A stretch of DNA of 46,653 nt from Rhodoferax sp. (GTDB lineage Bacteria; Pseudomonadota; Gammaproteobacteria; Burkholderiales; Burkholderiaceae_C), in contig JAUXWC010000328.1 of the NCBI GenBank assembly GCA_030685025.1, positions 1 through 46,653 on the forward strand, given 5' to 3'. The notes below the pieces were generated by a model that did no database searches, was not told where the DNA came from, and worked only from the letters and a program-made list of their open reading frames with translations. Below, in pieces: positions 34,676 through 42,577 of this stretch. The translations under genes were made by a program, and so were the position numbers. Numbering within the stretch: the stretch's first letter is position 1; every line of letters begins with the position of its first letter.

Positions 34676-36729
34676 ACCGCGAACTCAACAATCGGCTGGT
34701 CCACCGCCAGCGACTCACCCTTGGTGGCCAGCACCTTGCTCACCACGCCATCGGCCATGGCGAACAGCACGTTCTCCATCTTCATGGCCTCAATCACCGC
34801 GACACGCTCCCCGGCCTGCACTTTTTGGCCGGGCTGCACCGCGACTTCGACTAGCAGGCCGGGCATCGGCGACAGCACATAACGACTCATGTCGGGCGGT
34901 ACCTTGTAGGGCATCAGCGCATACAACTCGGCCGCGCGTTGGGACAGCACCAGGGTGTCGATCTGGGTGCCGTTGTGGGCCACCCGGATTGCCAGCGGGT
35001 TCTTGAGCGCCACACTGCCGCGCTCGACCTGGGCGGTGAACGGCGCGCCGTTGCAGGTGCCGCTGATACGTACCTCGCCCAGCCGGTATTTGCTACATAA
35101 TTTGTAGCAACGTGTACCCACCCTGATTGAGCTGGAGCCCGATTTGGCATCAAACTCGGTGACCACGACGGGGCTTGTCACATGCTGCCCTTCCTTGCCC
35201 AGCGTGACCACCACAAAATCTTCTCCGACGGCGATCTCGTGCCCTTCAAGCTGGCCGCTGATGGCCGTGGCGCGACCGCGGTAACGCCGATGCACAAAAG
35301 CGGCAATGGCCACCAGCAGATCGGCATCGTCGTGGGGCACGTCCTCGGCACGGAAACCCTGCGCGTAGTGCTCGGCAATGAAGCCGGTGTTGAAGTCACC
35401 CGCCACAAACTTCGGGTGGGCCAGCAGCGCCGCCTGAAACGGGATGTTGCTTGACACGCCGCGAATCACAAAACCGTTGAGAGCTTCGCGCATCTTGGCA
35501 ATCGCCTCCAGGCGGTCTTTGCCGTGCACGATCAACTTGGCGATCATCGAGTCGTAGAACATCGGGATCTCGCCGCCATCCTGCACCCCGGTGTCCACCC
35601 GCACGCCCTGCCACTTGCTCACGTCGGAGGCGAACATGGTCTCGGTCGGTGGCTGGAAGCGCACCAAGCGCCCGGTAGACGGCAGGAAGCCCCTGAACGG
35701 GTCTTCGGCGTTGATACGGCACTCTATCGCCCAGCCATCGCGCTTGACCTGGTCTTGAGTCAGGGGCAGCTTCTCACCCGCCGCCACGCGAATCATCAAT
35801 TCCACCAGGTCCAGACCGGTGATGCACTCCGTCACCGGATGCTCCACCTGCAGACGCGTGTTCATCTCCAAAAAGTAGAAGCTCTGATCCTTGCCGACCA
35901 CAAACTCCACCGTGCCCGCGCTTTGGTACTTGACCGCCTTGGCCAGCGCCACCGCCTGCTCGCCCATGGCCTTGCGCGTGGCCTCGCTGATGAAGGGGCT
36001 GGGCGCCTCTTCGATCACTTTTTGGTGGCGGCGCTGGATCGAGCACTCGCGCTCGTTGAGATACAGCACGTTGCCGTGTGCATCACCAATGAGCTGAATC
36101 TCGATGTGGCGTGGCTCTTCGACGAACTTCTCGATGAAGACACGGTCGTCACCAAAACTGTTGCGCGCCTCGTTGCGGCAACTGGTGAAGCCCTCGAACG
36201 CTTCCTTGTCATTGAAGGCCACGCGCAAGCCCTTGCCTCCGCCGCCAGCGCTGGCCTTGATCATCACCGGGTAACCAATGCCCTTGGCGATTTCGACCGC
36301 TCTTTCGGCCGTCTCGATCGCGGCGTTGACACCGGGAATGCAATTGACTCCCGCCGCGCCAGCCAGCTTCTTGGACTCGATCTTGTCGCCCATCGCGCCT
36401 ATCGAATAGTGCTTGGGGCCAATGAAGACGATACCCTCCTCCTCCACCCGTTTGGAGAACTCGGCGTTCTCGCTCAAGAAGCCATAACCCGGATGCACCG
36501 CCTGTGCGCCCGTTTGTTTGCAGGCCGCGATAATTTTGTCGGCCAGCAAATAGCTCTCGCGACTGGGCGCAGGGCCAATGTTGACGGCCTCATCGGCCAG
36601 CATCACATGGCGTGCGTCTTTATCCGCGTCGGAATACACTGCGACGGTTTTGATCCCCATCTTCTGGGCCGTCTTGATGACGCGGCAGGCGATCTCGCCG
36701 CGGTTGGCAATCAGTATTTTTGTAAACAT
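34672..36729 (-). CDS. pccA: Propionyl-CoA (acyl-CoA) carboxylase, biotin-containing alpha subunit
   Basis: 685 residues. Biotin carboxylase domain (1-450): start [50 protein letters not shown] and [17 protein letters not shown] linker domain follows, then the biotinyl domain with biotinyl-Lys near residue 650 in EAMKMEN. It carboxylates propionyl-CoA to methylmalonyl-CoA with the beta subunit at 38674. Unusually, a toxin-antitoxin pair, a broken copy of its own 5' end and an HNH gene separate it from that subunit. Only 35 bp separate its ATG from the divergent antitoxin ATG. A perfect 7-bp inverted repeat at 35090-35110 lies in the linker-coding part. Confidence 0.94.
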   Translation of the reverse strand: MFTKILIANRGEIACRVIKTAQKMGIKTVAVYSDADKDARHVMLADEAVNIGPAPSRESYLLADKIIAACKQTGAQAVHPGYGFLSENAEFSKRVEEEGIVFIGPKHYSIGAMGDKIESKKLAGAAGVNCIPGVNAAIETAERAVEIAKGIGYPVMIKASAGGGGKGLRVAFNDKEAFEGFTSCRNEARNSFGDDRVFIEKFVEEPRHIEIQLIGDAHGNVLYLNERECSIQRRHQKVIEEAPSPFISEATRKAMGEQAVALAKAVKYQSAGTVEFVVGKDQSFYFLEMNTRLQVEHPVTECITGLDLVELMIRVAAGEKLPLTQDQVKRDGWAIECRINAEDPFRGFLPSTGRLVRFQPPTETMFASDVSKWQGVRVDTGVQDGGEIPMFYDSMIAKLIVHGKDRLEAIAKMREALNGFVIRGVSSNIPFQAALLAHPKFVAGDFNTGFIAEHYAQGFRAEDVPHDDADLLVAIAAFVHRRYRGRATAISGQLEGHEIAVGEDFVVVTLGKEGQHVTSPVVVTEFDAKSGSSSIRVGTRCYKLCSKYRLGEVRISGTCNGAPFTAQVERGSVALKNPLAIRVAHNGTQIDTLVLSQRAAELYALMPYKVPPDMSRYVLSPMPGLLVEVAVQPGQKVQAGERVAVIEAMKMENVLFAMADGVVSKVLATKGESLAVDQPIVEFAV
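35090..35110. repeat. Small inverted repeat inside pccA
   Basis: TTGCTAC and GTAGCAA flank a 7-bp AT-only loop, giving a perfect hairpin within coding sequence that is otherwise GC-rich. It encodes part of the weakly conserved linker ([10 protein letters not shown]). It may be a small mobile repeat or chance. Confidence 0.45.
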
Positions 36730-36743
36730 TTTGAACTTTCTTT

Positions 36744-36755
36744 ATATCTTGATAT
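36744..36755. promoter_or_regulatory. Operator candidate between pccA and the antitoxin gene
   Basis: The 35-bp gap holds the inverted repeat ATATC-TT-GATAT, overlapping the palindrome TGATATCA (36750-36757), in an AT-rich tract. Antitoxins of this kind usually bind such sites to repress their own operon. The site would also lie in the pccA promoter. Confidence 0.4.
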
Positions 36756-36764
36756 CATTGAATC

Positions 36765-37124
36765 ATGCTAAATAACCAGACAACCCCACCCAAACAGGTG
36801 CTGCTGCGCCTGCCTGATGACGTTGCTGCAAAGCTGGCGCGGGCTGTGCCACCCCGGCAACGCAACAAGTACTTGGTGGATTTGCTTCGCCAGGATTTGG
36901 AGAAAGAAGATGCCGAGCTGGTGGCTGCCTGCGAATACATGAACGCGATTGAAGAAGCCAACCCAGAACTTGCCCGCGAAACCAAAGAATGGGTGAATGC
37001 GGACTTGACAGGCTCAGTTGACGACTGGGACCCAGACTTTGACCGAGAGGCATTTGAGCGCGAATTTGCTATAGCACAGACTGCGTTACGCGCCAAAGAG
37101 GCCTCGGCAAAGAGACGTACTTGA
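36765..37124 (+). CDS. Antitoxin of a MazEF/PemIK-like pair
   Basis: 119 residues. The N-terminal half (LLRLPDDVAAKLARAVPPRQRNKYLVDLLRQDLE) looks like a ribbon-helix-helix DNA-binding domain. The C-terminal half is strongly acidic (VDDWDPDFDREAFEREF), as expected for toxin neutralisation. It overlaps the toxin frame at 37121-37124. It is on the opposite strand to all neighbouring propionate genes, a sign that it is an insert. The family is inferred from the partner; the sequence itself is not a close match to classical MazE. Confidence 0.75.
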   Translation: MLNNQTTPPKQVLLRLPDDVAAKLARAVPPRQRNKYLVDLLRQDLEKEDAELVAACEYMNAIEEANPELARETKEWVNADLTGSVDDWDPDFDREAFEREFAIAQTALRAKEASAKRRT

Positions 37125-37132
37125 ACACCCGA

Positions 37133-37459
37133 ATGGAACGTGGTCAGGTGTACTGGGTCGCGCTTGACCCCGCAGTGGGCTCTGAAATGGCCAAAACACG
37201 CCCCTGCATCGTCTTGTCGGCCAATGAAATCAACCACAGACGAAAAACCGTAGTCATCGTCCCGCTGACCAGTACCCCCGAGCCAGTGCGCTTCCCATTG
37301 CTCATTGATGTGCCGTCGGCGGGCCTGGGCTCCAAGGCCAGAGCCGAGCAAGTGCGTAACGTGGACAAAAGTCGCTTGCGCGGATTGATAGGCCACGTCA
37401 GCGACGAAGACCTCAGCGCCATCTCGCGAGGCGTTGCCAAGGTGTTGGGTCTGGGTTGA
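37133..37459 (+). CDS. MazF/PemK-family toxin (endoribonuclease)
   Basis: 108 residues from the ATG at 37133, beginning MERGQVYWVALDPAVGSEMAKTRP like MazF proteins, then CIVLSANEINH, VVIVPLTST, the basic loop region and VDKSRLRGLIGHVS. MazF toxins cut mRNA at short motifs and stop growth. An in-frame TTG at 37121 overlaps the antitoxin stop and could be the coupled start. The catalytic Arg (in KTRP) and Thr (in PLTST) are in place, so it should be active. Confidence 0.88.
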   Translation: MERGQVYWVALDPAVGSEMAKTRPCIVLSANEINHRRKTVVIVPLTSTPEPVRFPLLIDVPSAGLGSKARAEQVRNVDKSRLRGLIGHVSDEDLSAISRGVAKVLGLG

Positions 37460-37520
37460 TCTACGCACTTGGTTGACCATCAGTTCAAAATGCAGTTGAA
37501 AGCAATACTCGCGTTGTATC

Positions 37521-37682
37521 TCAGATGCCGAACTGCACAGCTTCATCGACAGGCAACGCATGACACTCGTCCTTGTCAGCGTCGGAGTACACCGCCACGG
37601 TTTTGATGCCCATTTTTTGGGCCATCTTGATGATCCGGCAGGCGATTTCACCCAGATTCGCGACTAGGATTTTGGTGAACAT
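37521..37682 (-). pseudogene. Truncated second copy of the pccA 5' end
   Basis: A 53-codon frame starts with MFTKIL and follows the first 53 residues of the intact PccA (start 36729), 40 of 53 identical by my alignment. It then meets a TGA and loses similarity. Both copies have the same orientation. The remnant has changed key residues, for example NLGEIA for NRGEIA. The nucleotide divergence is mostly at third positions, so it is an old paralogue or foreign allele, not a recent duplication. It lies just past the toxin gene, on the pccB side. Confidence 0.88.
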
Positions 37683-37754
37683 TTGGTCTCTTGCACAGTT
37701 GTGTTGGTCAGCGAATGGGATAGGGAAACAGTCTCAAAATAAGATTTTTGATGC

Positions 37755-38639
37755 CTACTCACATTGATCTGGGCGCTTCAACATGTTCCGCACTTCTTCG
37801 ATGGTGTAGGGCGGATTTTTCAGATGAATCACGGCATGGCAGTTTGCACAGACAGGCACCATGTCATGAATTGGATCTACTTTGTGGCTCTCGCGGACTT
37901 CCGACAAAGGCTTGAGGTGATGAACGTGGATATAACCTTCAGCTACGCGACCGTAAACCCGCTCAAAGTCGAACTCACACGCCACGCACTTTAGTCCGTG
38001 ACAAGCCTTACAAGCATCTCTCGCCTGAGTGTTTCGTTCGTACTTATCAACTTGGACACTTACTCGTCCACCTTCGATATAGAGGGTGTCCGCTTGTGGC
38101 ATTTCACCCTGAGACAGCCAAACGCCGTCAAAATTTGATTCCGGTGAGGGCTCTCGCTGAAGCTCTCGGGCGTAGTCAAGCAATGCAGCGCAATGAAAGC
38201 GGCGAAATGGACTGCCCGTTCTTGGAATTCCAGAGTTTGTGCGGCTGGCCTCTAGAATGAAATCCGAATGCGCCGCTTGGAGGTTGGTTTGGACTTTCGC
38301 GAAGTCAGCAACTGCCCCCCGAAATGCATGATGGGGCAGCTGAATTGAGCTGTAGCGCCTGGAACCGACCATCGCAGCGTCCTCAGTTTTATCTGACGAC
38401 GCTTTAATCGTGTTGAACAGCAGTTGATCGTCGCACAACACAAGGACTTCGACCTGCCCCACGTTCAGCCGAAATCCGTTTTTCAATGAGGTCACTCCCC
38501 AAGCATTAGGTGCCAACTCGTTCGCTAGCTCAGCAGAGCGCAAGAGTTGCCCCATGACCAACGCGCGCTCTTCCATCTGAGGTATTAACGTTTCGATAGT
38601 GCTGCGCGCGTCTTCCAGAGACTTGATTGAGGTCTTCAC
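37755..38639 (-). CDS. HNH endonuclease (McrA-like C terminus)
   Basis: 294 residues. The N-terminal 190 residues are not recognised. The C-terminal domain (about 205-285) has two zinc-binding Cys pairs and the nuclease core: CKACHGLKCVACEFDF, IHVHHLKPLSEV and VPVCANCHAVIHLKNP. This layout is typical of HNH enzymes that restrict modified DNA, such as McrA relatives. The GTG at 38639 is preferred because GGAG lies 7 nt upstream. A longer frame to 38714 would overlap pccB. The gene starts 34 bp after the pccB stop, so it may be cotranscribed. It looks less GC-rich than its neighbours, which suggests acquisition. Confidence 0.82.
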   Translation of the reverse strand: MKTSIKSLEDARSTIETLIPQMEERALVMGQLLRSAELANELAPNAWGVTSLKNGFRLNVGQVEVLVLCDDQLLFNTIKASSDKTEDAAMVGSRRYSSIQLPHHAFRGAVADFAKVQTNLQAAHSDFILEASRTNSGIPRTGSPFRRFHCAALLDYARELQREPSPESNFDGVWLSQGEMPQADTLYIEGGRVSVQVDKYERNTQARDACKACHGLKCVACEFDFERVYGRVAEGYIHVHHLKPLSEVRESHKVDPIHDMVPVCANCHAVIHLKNPPYTIEEVRNMLKRPDQCE

Positions 38640-38673
38640 ACGCGCTCTCCAATTCGACTTTTTTGCCTGTTGA

Positions 38674-40206
38674 TCACAGCGGAATATTCCCGTGTTTTCT
38701 CCACGGGTTCTCAAGCTTCTTGTCGCGCAGCATCACCAGCGAGCGGCAGATGCGTTTGCGGGTCTCAGACGGCAGGATCACGTCGTCGATGAAGCCACGG
38801 GCGCCGGCCACAAAGGGGTTGGCAAAGCGGGCTTTGTATTCGGCTTCCTTGGCCGCCAATTTGGCCGGTTCGCCCTTGTCTTCGCGGAAGATGATTTCCA
38901 CCGCGCCTTTGGCACCCATCACCGCAATCTCGGCGTTGGGCCAGGCAAAGTTGACGTCGCCGCGCAGGTGTTTGGAGGACATCACGTCGTAGGCGCCGCC
39001 ATAGGCCTTGCGCGTGATGACGGTGATCTTGGGCACCGTGCACTCGGCGTAGGCGTAAAGCAGCTTGGCGCCATGCTTGATGATGCCACCGTACTCCTGG
39101 GCTGTGCCGGGCATGAAGCCGGGCACGTCGACAAAGGTGATGACCGGGATATTGAAGGCATCACAAAAGCGCACAAAACGTGCCGCCTTGATTGAACTCT
39201 TGATGTCCAGGCAACCCGCCAGCACCAGCGGCTGATTCGCCACGATGCCCACCGTCTGCCCTTCCATGCGGCCAAAGCCGATCAGGATGTTTTTGGCGTA
39301 CTCGGGCTGCAACTCAAAGAAGTCGCCATCGTCCACGGTTTTGACGATGAGTTCCTTCATGTCGTAGGGTTTGTTGGCGTTGTCGGGCACCAGGGTGTCC
39401 AGGCTCATGTCCATGCGCTCGGCCGGGTCGCCACTCTTGCGCACGGGGGCCTTCTCGCGGTTGTTGAGCGGCAGGTAGTTGTACAGGCGGCGCAGCATCA
39501 ACAGCGCCTCCACATCGTTCTCAAACGCCAGGTCGGCCACGCCGCTCTTGGTGGTGTGGCTGACGGCGCCGCCCAGTTCTTCGGCGGTCACGTCTTCGTG
39601 CGTCACGGTCTTGACCACTTCGGGGCCGGTCACGAACATGTAGGAGCTGTCTTTCACCATGAAGATGAAGTCGGTCATGGCCGGTGAATACACCGCACCC
39701 CCGGCGCAGGGGCCCATGATCATGCTGATCTGCGGCACCACGCCGCTGGCCATCACGTTGCGCTGGAACACATCGGCATAGCCGCCCAAGCTGGCCACAC
39801 CTTCCTGGATGCGCGCGCCGCCCGAGTCGTTCAGCCCAATCACCGGTGCGCCAACTTTCATGGCCTGGTCCATCACCTTGCAGATCTTCTCGGCATGCGC
39901 CTCACTCAAGGCGCCGCCGAACACCGTGAAATCCTGGCTGAACACAAACACCAAACGGCCATTGATCATGCCGTAGCCCGTCACCACGCCGTCACCGGGA
40001 ATCTTCTGATCCTGCATGCCGAAGTCCACGCAGCGGTGCTCGACAAACATGTCCCACTCCTCGAAGGTACCCTCGTCAAGCAGCAGCTCCAGGCGCTCGC
40101 GTGCCGTCAGCTTGCCTTTCTTGTGCTGGGCATCAATGCGCCTTTGGCCACCGCCCAGGCGCGCCAATTCGCGCTTGGCTTCCAGTTGTTCAAGGATGTC
40201 GTGCAT
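38674..40206 (-). CDS. pccB: Propionyl-CoA carboxylase, beta (carboxyltransferase) subunit
   Basis: 510 residues of the biotin-dependent carboxyltransferase family. Seen: [99 protein letters not shown] and [18 protein letters not shown]. The latter pair forms the oxyanion regions that bind CO2 and acyl-CoA. Propionyl-CoA specificity fits the mutase and epimerase context. It transfers carboxylate from biotin on the alpha subunit. Start at 40206; about 60 bp after meaB. Confidence 0.95.
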   Translation of the reverse strand: MHDILEQLEAKRELARLGGGQRRIDAQHKKGKLTARERLELLLDEGTFEEWDMFVEHRCVDFGMQDQKIPGDGVVTGYGMINGRLVFVFSQDFTVFGGALSEAHAEKICKVMDQAMKVGAPVIGLNDSGGARIQEGVASLGGYADVFQRNVMASGVVPQISMIMGPCAGGAVYSPAMTDFIFMVKDSSYMFVTGPEVVKTVTHEDVTAEELGGAVSHTTKSGVADLAFENDVEALLMLRRLYNYLPLNNREKAPVRKSGDPAERMDMSLDTLVPDNANKPYDMKELIVKTVDDGDFFELQPEYAKNILIGFGRMEGQTVGIVANQPLVLAGCLDIKSSIKAARFVRFCDAFNIPVITFVDVPGFMPGTAQEYGGIIKHGAKLLYAYAECTVPKITVITRKAYGGAYDVMSSKHLRGDVNFAWPNAEIAVMGAKGAVEIIFREDKGEPAKLAAKEAEYKARFANPFVAGARGFIDDVILPSETRKRICRSLVMLRDKKLENPWRKHGNIPL

Positions 40207-40267
40207 GGTTTTTCTCTTTCATTGGGTAGTCGTTGTGCGTTCGGTTTGCTCTTGTTTTGATAGCTAC

Positions 40268-41272
40268 TCAAGTAATCCTGGCATGGGCTTGCAGCAGATT
40301 TCGTGCTGCCGTCGAGGCAGGCAGGCGCCCCTGCTCGACTTCGTCGCTCAGTCTTGGCAGCAGCGCCTGCACTGCCGGGTCGTGTGCAAACGCGCTTTTG
40401 AGCCCGGCCTCGATGCGTTCCCACATCCAGGACAGTGCCTGGTGCTGGCGACGCGCAGCCAACTGGCCGTTGGCAGTCTGCACGGTCTTGAACTCCGACA
40501 CGGCGGCCCAAAAACCGTCAATGCCTCGCCCAGAGAGCGCGCTGAGCTGGATCACCTTGGGGTGCCAGATGCTCTCGTCATGGTGGGAATGGTCCGGGCG
40601 CCCATGCAGTCCCAGCAAGCGCAAGGACGAGCTGATCTGCGCCTGCGCCCGTGTCGCCGCTGCGGCATCAATATCGGCCTTGTTGATCACCACCAGATCG
40701 GCCAGTTCCATCACACCCTTCTTGATCGCCTGCAAGTCATCACCCGCGTTGGGCAACTGCAGCAGCACAAACATGTCGGTCATGTTGGCCACTGCGGTCT
40801 CGCTCTGGCCCACACCCACAGTCTCGACCAGCACCATGTCGTATCCGGCGGCCTCGCACACCAGCATGGCTTCGCGCGTCTTCTCGGCCACGCCGCCCAG
40901 CGTGCCGCTGCTCGGGCTGGGGCGGATGTAGGCGCGCTCGTGCATGGAGAGCTTCTCCATGCGGGTCTTGTCCCCCAGGATCGAACCGCCCGAGATGGAC
41001 GAAGACGGGTCCACCGCCAGCACCGCGACGCGGTGCCCTTTGTCGATCAGGTACAGGCCCAAGGTCTCGATGAAGGTGGACTTGCCCACGCCGGGCACGC
41101 CACTGATGCCAAGGCGAAACGACTTGGCGGTGTACGGCAACAACGCCGTAAGCAGCGCATCGGCCTGCGCACGGTGGTCGTCCCGCGTGGATTCCAGCAA
41201 GGTGATGGCTTTGGCAATCGCCCTGCGCTGCGGAAGCGCCGAACCTTGAACAATGAATTCGAGCAGGCTCAC
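40268..41272 (-). CDS. meaB: Methylmalonyl-CoA mutase-associated GTPase
   Basis: A G3E GTPase chaperone that gates adenosylcobalamin loading into, and protects, the mutase. 334 residues. Walker A is [16 protein letters not shown]. Also seen: [45 protein letters not shown] and the base-specificity motif NKADI. Formerly called argK. The GTG start at 41272 overlaps the stop of the GNAT gene (GTGA) and has GGAGGAG upstream. Mutase and carboxylase genes are on the same strand. Confidence 0.94.
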   Translation of the reverse strand: MSLLEFIVQGSALPQRRAIAKAITLLESTRDDHRAQADALLTALLPYTAKSFRLGISGVPGVGKSTFIETLGLYLIDKGHRVAVLAVDPSSSISGGSILGDKTRMEKLSMHERAYIRPSPSSGTLGGVAEKTREAMLVCEAAGYDMVLVETVGVGQSETAVANMTDMFVLLQLPNAGDDLQAIKKGVMELADLVVINKADIDAAAATRAQAQISSSLRLLGLHGRPDHSHHDESIWHPKVIQLSALSGRGIDGFWAAVSEFKTVQTANGQLAARRQHQALSWMWERIEAGLKSAFAHDPAVQALLPRLSDEVEQGRLPASTAARNLLQAHARIT

Positions 41273-41778
41273 ACGGGCTCCTCCGTGCGAGCGGTCCAGC
41301 GGTAGCCCACATCAAAGTCGCTCTCGGTGATCTGCACAAAACCATGACGCAGGTAAAAACGGTTGGCTGCGCTCTGCTTCAAGGCCGACAGCGTGATGTC
41401 GCAGCCCAGGGCCGCCGCCTGCGCCTTGGCCCAGTCCAGCGCCCAGGCGCCGATCTGGCGGCCTTGGTGTTGCGGGCGGATGTACAGATGATCGATTTGC
41501 AGCACCGCCGGCGCGCTGTCGGGCTGCGGACGCAGCGTGATGAAGCCGACACGCTCACCGTCGATCACGATATGCCGCATGTACTCGGGGGCAAATCCCG
41601 CCGCCAGCCGCTCGCGTGCCCGTGCGGGATCGAAGCGCCCCAGGCGCTCCAGGCTCTCGCGCAAGGCGTCGATGCGAATCGCCAGCATGGCCTCGAAGTC
41701 GTCCGCCGTCACCGCAGCCAATGATGGCGTGATGCTCGCTTGGCCACGGGCCGTGGCGTGTTGGCAGCGCGCGTTCAT
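41269..41778 (-). CDS. GNAT-family N-acetyltransferase
   Basis: 169 residues. Seen: the acetyl-CoA pyrophosphate-binding motif [14 protein letters not shown], the beta strands [11 protein letters not shown] and [20 protein letters not shown]. The substrate is unknown. It is inserted between the PIN toxin gene (0 bp gap upstream) and meaB (4 bp overlap downstream). Some GNAT proteins act as tRNA-acetylating toxins, but this one follows a complete toxin-antitoxin pair and resembles ordinary housekeeping acetyltransferases, so no toxin role is claimed. Confidence 0.85.
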   Translation of the reverse strand: MNARCQHATARGQASITPSLAAVTADDFEAMLAIRIDALRESLERLGRFDPARARERLAAGFAPEYMRHIVIDGERVGFITLRPQPDSAPAVLQIDHLYIRPQHQGRQIGAWALDWAKAQAAALGCDITLSALKQSAANRFYLRHGFVQITESDFDVGYRWTARTEEPV

Positions 41779-42195
41779 TCAGAGAATCTCGAACGCCCGG
41801 CCGTCGGGCAGGCGGTAGCGGGAAAAGTCGCGAACGTCGAGGGTGAGGATTTGCAAGATACCGGTCTCGCAAGCAACCCAATACAGCGACGCATCGGCCA
41901 GATCCATTTCCGACCTCGGGGTCTGGGTGTAGCGAAACATCCAGCCGGTCATATCGATCAGGGCAGATGCGTCAAATGGAAACACATGCACACCTCCTAG
42001 AGCAACCCACTTGAGCAATTCAAGCCGATTGAGTGCCCCCAGCAGGTGGCTCGCCTCCACGATGCAGGGCCAAGTCGTGTAGAGCCGCCAGCTCAAGCCA
42101 GGATCGCCCAGCAGGGCGTCGTAGCGAGCGTGGCAGGGGTCCGCACGGTCAAAGGTGGCCACGAGGGGACCTGCATCAATCAAAGCAACTTTCAC
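41779..42195 (-). CDS. PIN-domain toxin (VapC-like)
   Basis: 138 residues. PIN acidic residues are visible: VALIDAGPLVATFDRAD at the start, TWPCIVEASHLL, MDLADASLYWVA and ILTLDVRDFSRYR. These make the Mg-dependent ribonuclease site of VapC-type toxins. GTG at 42195 overlaps the antitoxin stop (GTGA), so the two are translationally coupled. An in-frame upstream extension to 42246 would lie inside the antitoxin gene and is not needed. Confidence 0.85.
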   Translation of the reverse strand: MKVALIDAGPLVATFDRADPCHARYDALLGDPGLSWRLYTTWPCIVEASHLLGALNRLELLKWVALGGVHVFPFDASALIDMTGWMFRYTQTPRSEMDLADASLYWVACETGILQILTLDVRDFSRYRLPDGRAFEIL

Positions 42196-42530
42196 GTCGG
42201 CGACCCATCCTGCCCTTTGGATTTTGCGGCTTGGTAGGCCTCCCAATCAGCCAATTCGGCATTGTGCTTCGCACGCAGGATTTCATGCAGCCGCTGCTTA
42301 CGAGGTGGCGCGGCGTCTTCATTTGCACCTGACGCATCATCCGCCGCTGGTGTGACGTGGTAGGGCGCGAACTCTTCACGTACCTGCAACAACAACTGGT
42401 ACGGATCCTTGTGCCCGAGCGCGCGCTCCACCGCGTCGATGATGAATTGGGACTTGGTCACCCCCTGCCGCTTGGCGGCCTGCTCCAACTGCTTTTCAAG
42501 CAATGGGTCCATGCGCACGGATACAGCCAT
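42192..42530 (-). CDS. Ribbon-helix-helix antitoxin
   Basis: 112 residues. The N terminus, MAVSVRMDPLLEKQLEQAAKRQGVTKSQFIIDAVERAL, is a typical ribbon-helix-helix DNA-binding domain. The C-terminal half is charged (HEILRAKHNAELADWEAYQAAK) and should wrap the PIN toxin. ATG at 42530 follows GGAG by 6 nt; the extension to 42581 is rejected. It lies 47 bp downstream of the mutase stop, with a palindrome between. Confidence 0.82.
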   Translation of the reverse strand: MAVSVRMDPLLEKQLEQAAKRQGVTKSQFIIDAVERALGHKDPYQLLLQVREEFAPYHVTPAADDASGANEDAAPPRKQRLHEILRAKHNAELADWEAYQAAKSKGQDGSPT

Positions 42531-42548
42531 TTCGTTCTCCTCATTGAA

Positions 42549-42565
42549 ATACGGTATTACTGTAT
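42549..42565. promoter_or_regulatory. Palindromic operator candidate for the RHH/PIN operon
   Basis: The 17-bp palindrome ATACGGTATTACTGTAT has one mismatched pair around a central T. It sits 19 bp before the antitoxin start in an AT-rich gap. Autoregulation by antitoxin binding at such a site is the rule for these operons; here it is inferred. Confidence 0.5.
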
Positions 42566-42577
42566 CACAAAGAGTGC

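Noticed and set aside
37066-37078. Palindrome TGCTATAGCA within the antitoxin gene
   Set aside because: Ten bases, coding sequence on a conserved frame, no spacing relation to a promoter; likely chance.
41269-41778. GNAT protein as a tRNA-acetylating toxin with the adjacent small gene as antitoxin
   Set aside because: The adjacent genes already form a complete RHH/PIN pair, and the GNAT sequence looks like a general acetyltransferase.
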